Source: VXNE01 sp965206615
GTDB taxonomy: Bacteria > Pseudomonadota > Gammaproteobacteria > Pseudomonadales > Azotimanducaceae
Direction of reading: 5' to 3'
DNA length: 64,000 bases
Assembly: GCA_965206615.1 (NCBI GenBank)
Contig: CBDBKI010000005.1
Span: 2,232,001 to 2,296,000 of the forward strand
Part shown: positions 59,408-64,000 of the stretch, piece by piece
Numbering within the stretch: the stretch's first letter is position 1
How the letters are laid out: every line of letters starts with the position of its first letter
Program-made: the position numbers and the translations under genes
The notes under the pieces: model-generated
Seen by the model: the letters and a program-made list of their open reading frames with translations, nothing else
What the model was told of the DNA's origin: nothing
Database searches by the model: none

Positions 59408-60061
59408 ATGGCAGAGCCAAGATCCTTTGCGGCGGCGCGGCCGACCGTCGAAATCAACCAGGTGCTGCGCAACACGTACATGCTGCTTGCGCTGACGATC
59501 GCGTTCGCCTGTTTCACCGGGCTCGCCGCGATCGCGATGAACCTGCCGCCGTTCAACTTCATCGTCTACCTGGTCGGTTTCTTCGGCTTGTCCTTCCTGG
59601 TGAACAAGACCGCGAACAGCGCCTGGGGCCTCTTCTGGACGTTCGTCTTCACGGGTTTCATCGGCGTCTCCGCAGCACCGCTCGTGGGGTATTTCACGTC
59701 CGTGAACCCCGGAGCCGTCACCCAGGCGTTCGGCGTCACTGCCGCCGCGTTCCTGGGTCTGTCCCTCTACACGATCACGACGAAGAAGGACTTCAGCTTC
59801 CTGCGCTCGTTCCTGGTGATGGGATTCTGGATCGTTCTCGGCATCATCGTGTGCTCGTTCTTCTTCGACCTGTCGCCCTTCGCGGCAGCCATCTCCGCCG
59901 GCATGGTGCTCATCGCGGGCGCCCTGATCCTCTATCAGACGAGCGCGATCGTGCGGGGCGGAGAGACCAACTACATCATCGCGACGAACAACCTGTTCGT
60001 GTCCGTCTACGTGATGTTCATGTACCTGCTGAGCCTGTTCGGGATGGGCGGAGACGACTGA
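59408..60061 (+). CDS. Bax inhibitor-1/YccA-family membrane protein
   Basis: 217 residues from ATG 59408. Seven hydrophobic helices with family segments FNFIVYLVGFFGLSFLVNKT, AFGVTAAAFLGLSLYTITTK and AGALILYQTSAIVRGGETNY. YccA inhibits and is degraded by FtsH in E. coli; BsYetJ-like relatives are pH-sensitive Ca2+ leak channels. Solitary gene, convergent with the VWA-protein gene. Confidence 0.9.
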   Translation: MAEPRSFAAARPTVEINQVLRNTYMLLALTIAFACFTGLAAIAMNLPPFNFIVYLVGFFGLSFLVNKTANSAWGLFWTFVFTGFIGVSAAPLVGYFTSVNPGAVTQAFGVTAAAFLGLSLYTITTKKDFSFLRSFLVMGFWIVLGIIVCSFFFDLSPFAAAISAGMVLIAGALILYQTSAIVRGGETNYIIATNNLFVSVYVMFMYLLSLFGMGGDD

Positions 60062-60134
60062 CCTTTCGCTCCACCGTATCGCCTACGGTCTTCTGTTCCC
60101 TGCGCGTCCGTGCCCCGGCCCCGGGCTGGGCGTC

Positions 60135-62018
60135 TCAGACCTGGGTCAGTCGCCGGTAGGCCTTCTGCAGCGCGTCCGGCAGTTCCCCGGTCTCCTCGAT
60201 CACCATGTAGCGCGCGTCGGGGCACATGCGGCGCAGGTAGTCGTGACCGGAGCGGTCGACGGTGATGCAGAAGGTATACACCCCGGCCCGCTCGGCCTCC
60301 TCGAGGGCCTTGGCGGTGTCCCGTAGCCCGTACTCGTGGTCTCCCCGCTTCGGGCCGTAATCGCAGTCCTGGGGGAAGCCGTCGCTCAGGATCATCAGCA
60401 CCTTCAGCGCGGCGCCGCTCGATTGCAGCTTCGTGGCTGCATGACGGATCGCCGGCCCCATGCGCGTGCTGCGTTTCGGCTTCATGGCCGCGATGGCGTC
60501 GAGTGCGCGCCGGTCGAGCGCCTGGTCAAGTTCCTTGGCGACGTAGAACTCGACGCAGTCGCGTCCGTAGCCCGAAAAGCCGTAGACGCCGTAGCGGTCG
60601 CCGATGCCCTCGAGTGCCGTCGCGAGCAGGGCCACGGCTTCCTTCTGGATGTCGATGATGCGCCGGCGTTCGGCGGCGTCCGGGGGGTTGTCGAGCACGG
60701 CGTAGGGGTCGTCATCGTCGTCGAACCAGGGATCGCGGAGGTTCTGCGTCGCCGCCCCGCGGCTCGCCCCCCTGCCATCGGCCGGGTCCGGTGCCGGCTT
60801 CTCGACGAGCGGGTCGTCGGTGGACGCGGAAAGGTCGACGAGGAGAGCCGCTCCGACGTCGCGGCGTACCCGATCGCGGCGGCTGTACACACGATCGTCG
60901 GGCGAAACGCCGGCGCGCAGGTCGCAGCGGACATCGACCAGGGTGTTGAGGTCGAGTTCGTCCCCATCGGCCACCTTGGCCACGCGCTGATAGCCGGCCG
61001 GCCGAATCTGTTCGAAACGCCGGCGTACGGCGCTGGCGTGGGGTCGCACGGCATCGATCAGCTTCCTGCTCTCGGCGTCGTCGTCCGGAGCCAGCGTCTC
61101 CTCGAACAGCCGGCACCAGCCGCGCTTGTAGCCGTGGTGCAGATAGTCCCACTCGTCGTAGCGGAAACTGCGGGCGGCCTCGTGGACGTCGCCGAGGCGA
61201 TGTCGCAGGGCAGAGCGTTCCATGTCGATGCGGCGCTGCAACTGGTCCCGCTCGCGGACGAGATCCCGTCCGATGTCGCGGATGTCGCCGTCTCCCCCGT
61301 CGCCGTCTCCGACCTGGACCTCGCCGCTCTCCTCGGCCAGCTCGAAGGCGGCGACCTGGGCCCGGGCCTGGTCGAGGTCTTCCTCCCAGTCCTCGAGGCG
61401 TGCCTCGCGCTGCAGCCACTCCATCTGTCCCGGGAACTCGCGGCTTGGGAAGGGCTGTGCTTCCGGGGCAAGCGCCTCGTAGCACGCGACGACCGAGGCG
61501 GCCGTCGTGTACACCGTGGCGTTCGGGGCGCGCAGACCCTGCGCGACGTCGTGCAGGAAATCCGGAAGCGGCGGCGTGTGGGGCGCGAGCGCGTCGCGGT
61601 ACTTGCGGGCGCCGGGGTACTTCGCGAGGGCGCGTGCCTCGATGCGGGCGTGTTCCAGGAGATGAAAGAGGCGCCGCGCGAGGGACGGCGCGTCGAAGTG
61701 GTTGAAGAACACCGTCAGGTCGGACTCGCGATGCGACTCCGGCCGCTCGCGTACCCCGAGGTCGGGAATCAGGATCCGGGCCCGGGCGATGTCGAAGTCG
61801 AAGGTGCCGAACTCCTGGAAGCCGAGCTGCAGGAGCACCTTCAGACGGTAGGCCCCCGCGTTCCAGTCGTCTTCTTCGAAGAGATCGATGGATTCGGGCA
61901 GGAATACGCTGTTGCGGTCGGCGACCTCCCCGTCGCCGATCTTCAGATGACAATAGTGTCCTGCGATACCCTCGGCGAACAGGGCGAGCGGCCGTTCGAT
62001 ATCCACGAGGTCCGTCAT
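60135..62018 (-). CDS. NorD/CbbO-like von Willebrand factor A protein
   Basis: 627 residues. The N-terminal half is helical and rich in charged repeats (LEDWEEDLDQARAQVAAFEL). The C-terminal VWA domain has the MIDAS motif DLSAS (D395/S397/S399), then YGFSGYGRDCVEFYVAKE, SDGFPQDCDYG and TFCITVDRSGHDYL. NorD and CbbO proteins work with a MoxR-type AAA+ ATPase (NorQ/CbbQ) to activate nitric oxide reductase or Rubisco. No such ATPase, norCB or cbb gene is present here. An inverted repeat lies ~75 bases upstream. The upstream 180-base gap has no gene. Confidence 0.85.
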   Translation of the reverse strand: MTDLVDIERPLALFAEGIAGHYCHLKIGDGEVADRNSVFLPESIDLFEEDDWNAGAYRLKVLLQLGFQEFGTFDFDIARARILIPDLGVRERPESHRESDLTVFFNHFDAPSLARRLFHLLEHARIEARALAKYPGARKYRDALAPHTPPLPDFLHDVAQGLRAPNATVYTTAASVVACYEALAPEAQPFPSREFPGQMEWLQREARLEDWEEDLDQARAQVAAFELAEESGEVQVGDGDGGDGDIRDIGRDLVRERDQLQRRIDMERSALRHRLGDVHEAARSFRYDEWDYLHHGYKRGWCRLFEETLAPDDDAESRKLIDAVRPHASAVRRRFEQIRPAGYQRVAKVADGDELDLNTLVDVRCDLRAGVSPDDRVYSRRDRVRRDVGAALLVDLSASTDDPLVEKPAPDPADGRGASRGAATQNLRDPWFDDDDDPYAVLDNPPDAAERRRIIDIQKEAVALLATALEGIGDRYGVYGFSGYGRDCVEFYVAKELDQALDRRALDAIAAMKPKRSTRMGPAIRHAATKLQSSGAALKVLMILSDGFPQDCDYGPKRGDHEYGLRDTAKALEEAERAGVYTFCITVDRSGHDYLRRMCPDARYMVIEETGELPDALQKAYRRLTQV

Positions 62019-62084
62019 GGACAGGCCGCCAGCTCGGACGCTGCAAAAACGGCGGACCTTCTGTGACCCGGCGTCTCAGATATA

Positions 62085-62102
62085 GATAATGTATTGATTA
62101 TC
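62085..62102. promoter_or_regulatory. AT-rich inverted repeat upstream of the VWA gene
   Basis: GATAAT and ATTATC with a 6-base spacer, in a short AT-rich patch (62078-62115) of an otherwise GC-rich region. It resembles a Fur box with one base missing from the centre, or an operator of another dimeric regulator. Confidence 0.35.
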
Positions 62103-62198
62103 GAGGAGATTATGGGTGTCCGCAGCTGAAGCATGCGGCAATGGAACACCAATCGGGGCTGCGCCGCAATGTAGAGGCGAGCGACTTCCCGACCGCAG

Positions 62199-63410
62199 TC
62201 AGGCCGCGAAGCCGGCTTTGGGCGGTCCCACCCGGCTGGCGACCTCCATCAGGCCGGCCGCGTCGAGGTTGTAGAAGGCCACGGCGTTGCCACCGAGCAT
62301 GGCCGTCACGTCCTCCTCGGGCAGCCCGCGAAAGGTCTCTCGCATCCGCGGCGTCGTGTTCGGCCAGGTGCCCTCGGGGTGGGGGTAGTCGGTCCCCCAC
62401 ATGATCTGGTCCAGGCCCATCTCGTGACGAATCTCGGCGTCCGCCCGCGGCATGCACGACGCGCCGACCGCGCAGTTGCGACGGAAATAGTCCGCCGGCG
62501 ACATCGACAGATGACTGCGATAGTCGCCCAGCTTGGCGCTGAAGTGGGTGTCGGTATAGTGATGATCGAGCATACGCAGCAGGGGTGGCAGCAGCCAGCC
62601 CTGGCCGGTTTCCGTGACGCTGGCCTTGAGCTTCGGAAAGCGCTCGAACACCCCGCCCCACAACATGAAGATGAGCGGTCGGTACGTCCAGAAGAACACC
62701 TCTGAGATGTAAGCGCCCATCGCGCCGGGATACTGGTCCTGATCTCCTTCCGGGAAGCCCTGGCCGAAGAAGTCGTCGAACGGCCCGGGTCCGGAGTGGA
62801 AGCAGACCACCATGCCGACATCCTCGCAGGCTGCCCAGAACGGGTCGTAGCAGCGGTTGTGGTACGCCTCGAAGCCGGTGGTGATCGCCGGGATCAGCAT
62901 GCCGCCCAAACCGTTTTCCGCTGCGAAGCGGACCTCCTCGACGGCGCGGTCCACATCCCACAGGAGCGGGCAGACGGCCACGCCGAAGCGGCGCACCGGA
63001 TCACGGGCGCAGAACTCCGCCAACCAGCGATTGTGGGCGCGTGCTCCGGCCCACTGGAGATCGGGCACGATGTTCTTCGTGGGCAACGCGAGCCCTGCGC
63101 CGAACGGTGGGGCGTTCTGCTCCGTCACGCCGTCGGGAAAGACGATCTCGCCGGCAATCCCGTCGCCGTCGAGGACCTCCACGCGCCGGTCGTGGTCCCA
63201 CGCGCCGCTGAGCTGTGCCTCCACGCCGGCCCGCCATTGCTCGTTGATGTCCTTCAGCAGGAAGATGCGTTCGGCCTTGTCGGTCATGTCCTTCTGAATC
63301 GGCAGCACCTGATCGAAGGTCTCCCGATATTGTGGGTCGAGGTAGGGGCGGTACTGCTCTGGCGGCAGCCCGGCGTGGCAGTCGGAAGAGACGACGGTGA
63401 AACGGTCCAC
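62199..63410 (-). CDS. Amidohydrolase 2 (TIM-barrel) family protein
   Basis: 403 residues. N-terminal VVSSDCHAGLPPEQY (D10/H12), FPDGVTEQNAPPFG, a mid-chain His in VVCFHSGPGPFD and the C-terminal metal Asp in WGTDYPHPEGTWPNT place it in the metal-dependent hydrolases/decarboxylases that include ACMSD and LigJ-like enzymes. Many such genes in environmental bacteria have no known substrate. The SDR gene ends 15 bases upstream on the same strand, so they form an operon. Confidence 0.87.
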   Translation of the reverse strand: MDRFTVVSSDCHAGLPPEQYRPYLDPQYRETFDQVLPIQKDMTDKAERIFLLKDINEQWRAGVEAQLSGAWDHDRRVEVLDGDGIAGEIVFPDGVTEQNAPPFGAGLALPTKNIVPDLQWAGARAHNRWLAEFCARDPVRRFGVAVCPLLWDVDRAVEEVRFAAENGLGGMLIPAITTGFEAYHNRCYDPFWAACEDVGMVVCFHSGPGPFDDFFGQGFPEGDQDQYPGAMGAYISEVFFWTYRPLIFMLWGGVFERFPKLKASVTETGQGWLLPPLLRMLDHHYTDTHFSAKLGDYRSHLSMSPADYFRRNCAVGASCMPRADAEIRHEMGLDQIMWGTDYPHPEGTWPNTTPRMRETFRGLPEEDVTAMLGGNAVAFYNLDAAGLMEVASRVGPPKAGFAA

Positions 63411-63425
63411 GTTGCTTGCCTTGAG

Positions 63426-64000
63426 CTATCCGATGGAGGGGACGGGCGGGTCGGTGCGGTCGAGGATCGACTCCATGCGTGCCTTGATCTGCGACTCCGC
63501 GGTCGGGTTCAGGGGCAGAATCCAGAATCGGCCGTCGCGGATGCCGGCGAGCGCCGTACGTGCAACCTCGTCGGGGTGCGTGGTCTTCAGTTCCATGCCG
63601 AAGGCTTCCATCATCCTGCGCAGGTCGTCGGAGGAACGGATGCCGGTATCGGGCGCATCGGCGGGTTTCCGGAAGCGCTCCGGCCGCACCCGCCCGGAGT
63701 CGAAAATGCCCGTGTCGACGACGTACGGCCCCGGGAACAGGGCGTGCACGCGCACGGGGCTCTGCTGGGCGATCGTCTGATGGAAGAGCGCTTCGGCGAC
63801 CGCCTGCACGGCCGCCTTGCTGGCGGAGTAGACGGGTTGGTCGGGGTAGACCAGGAAGGCGCCGTTGGCCGAACCGGTAATGACGAAGTGCGCTTCGCTG
63901 TCCTGGTCCACCAAACGGGGCATGAAGGCGGTGATGGTGTGCACCACGCCCCAGAAGTTCACCTCGAAACACCACTTCCAGTCGTTCGCGTCGTAGCCCC
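63426..64000 (-). CDS. Short-chain dehydrogenase/reductase (5' end beyond window)
   Basis: About 191 residues are visible; the frame stays open to the right edge. Catalytic region ITGSANGAFLVYPDQPVYSA followed by SKAAVQA gives the YxxxK motif, preceded by NFWGVVHTITAFMP and followed by LFPGPYVVDTGI, a classical SDR pattern. The Rossmann cofactor loop lies outside. The last ~60 residues (MELKTTHPDEVARTALAGIR) are usual for this subgroup. Cotranscribed with the amidohydrolase; substrate unknown. Confidence 0.88.
   Translation of the reverse strand, partial: GYDANDWKWCFEVNFWGVVHTITAFMPRLVDQDSEAHFVITGSANGAFLVYPDQPVYSASKAAVQAVAEALFHQTIAQQSPVRVHALFPGPYVVDTGIFDSGRVRPERFRKPADAPDTGIRSSDDLRRMMEAFGMELKTTHPDEVARTALAGIRDGRFWILPLNPTAESQIKARMESILDRTDPPVPSIG

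Noticed and set aside
62107..62127. Tiny ORF with a GAGGAG ribosome-binding-like sequence in the gap before the amidohydrolase
   Set aside because: Only five codons after the ATG; no sign of leader-peptide regulation such as repeated codons or a terminator.

Overview
The window is high-GC (roughly two thirds G+C by eye), gene-dense bacterial chromosome. The gene families suggest an uncultured, aerobic, probably aquatic or host-associated gammaproteobacterium. The signs are a TonB-dependent receptor, a BCCT osmolyte transporter, a TauD-type dioxygenase, Fur-box-controlled bfr and bfd, a CusCBA-type RND pump, bioF-bioD-bioA, Sox/flavocytochrome c sulfur oxidation, and an elongator tRNA-Met close to the enterobacterial one. 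There is no rRNA, CRISPR array, phage or recognisable transposase gene. Lineage is inferred from gene content only.

Layout. 1-11.4 kb: catabolic and transport genes (D-aminoacylase-type amidohydrolase cut by the left edge, tyrosine-phosphatase-like lipoprotein, TonB receptor, BCCT transporter, sulfurtransferase, class III aminotransferase, FAD oxidoreductase, APH-fold kinase). 11.4-13.7 kb: a 556-base gene-free region, a LitR/CarH-like MerR regulator with TGTACA operators, and an AbrB/PIN toxin-antitoxin pair. 13.8-24.4 kb: acyl-CoA ligase, second APH-fold kinase, lipoprotein, a ZIP transporter gene broken by a 13-bp tandem duplication, CDF exporter, GNAT, SnoaL-like protein, enoyl-CoA hydratase, SDR, TauD dioxygenase, aldo/keto reductase and Uma2 nuclease. 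24.6-32.5 kb: K+ channel, histone-deacetylase-like hydrolase, AmpG-like MFS protein, the alpha-E/circularly permuted ATP-grasp pair, a C-terminally truncated Anbu proteasome homologue and an M32 carboxypeptidase. 32.6-35.4 kb: two paralogous exported proteins and a D15-type outer-membrane barrel. 35.4-42.4 kb: divergent ligD/ku NHEJ genes, a MerR-HTH/TPR protein cotranscribed with ku, an ECF sigma/anti-sigma operon, and bfd. 42.5-48.8 kb: Cus-type metal efflux operon. 49-52.3 kb: bioFDA. 52.4-54.3 kb: DUF4143 ATPase and bfr. 54.7-58.0 kb: a soxB-less sulfur-oxidation operon (cytochrome c, FccB-SoxX fusion, SoxY, SoxZ, SoxA). 58.1-64 kb: Dyp peroxidase, tRNA-Met, YccA-like protein, NorD-like VWA protein, amidohydrolase and a partial SDR.

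The most unusual signals are these. (i) A palindromic repeat family, beginning TAGGGG and ending CCCCTA, sits between convergent genes and supplies the stop codon of both neighbours in all three such places (six genes). (ii) A flavocytochrome c sulfide dehydrogenase flavoprotein is fused in frame to SoxX, inside a sox operon with no soxB and with a SoxY that lacks the usual GGCGG tail. (iii) The Anbu homologue is cut roughly in half and stop/start-coupled to a peptidase, with its usual transglutaminase partner missing. (iv) A MerR-HTH/TPR gene lies 13 bp behind ku. (v) TGTACA operators occur both at the merR promoter and at a second promoter-like site that points into a gene-free region.
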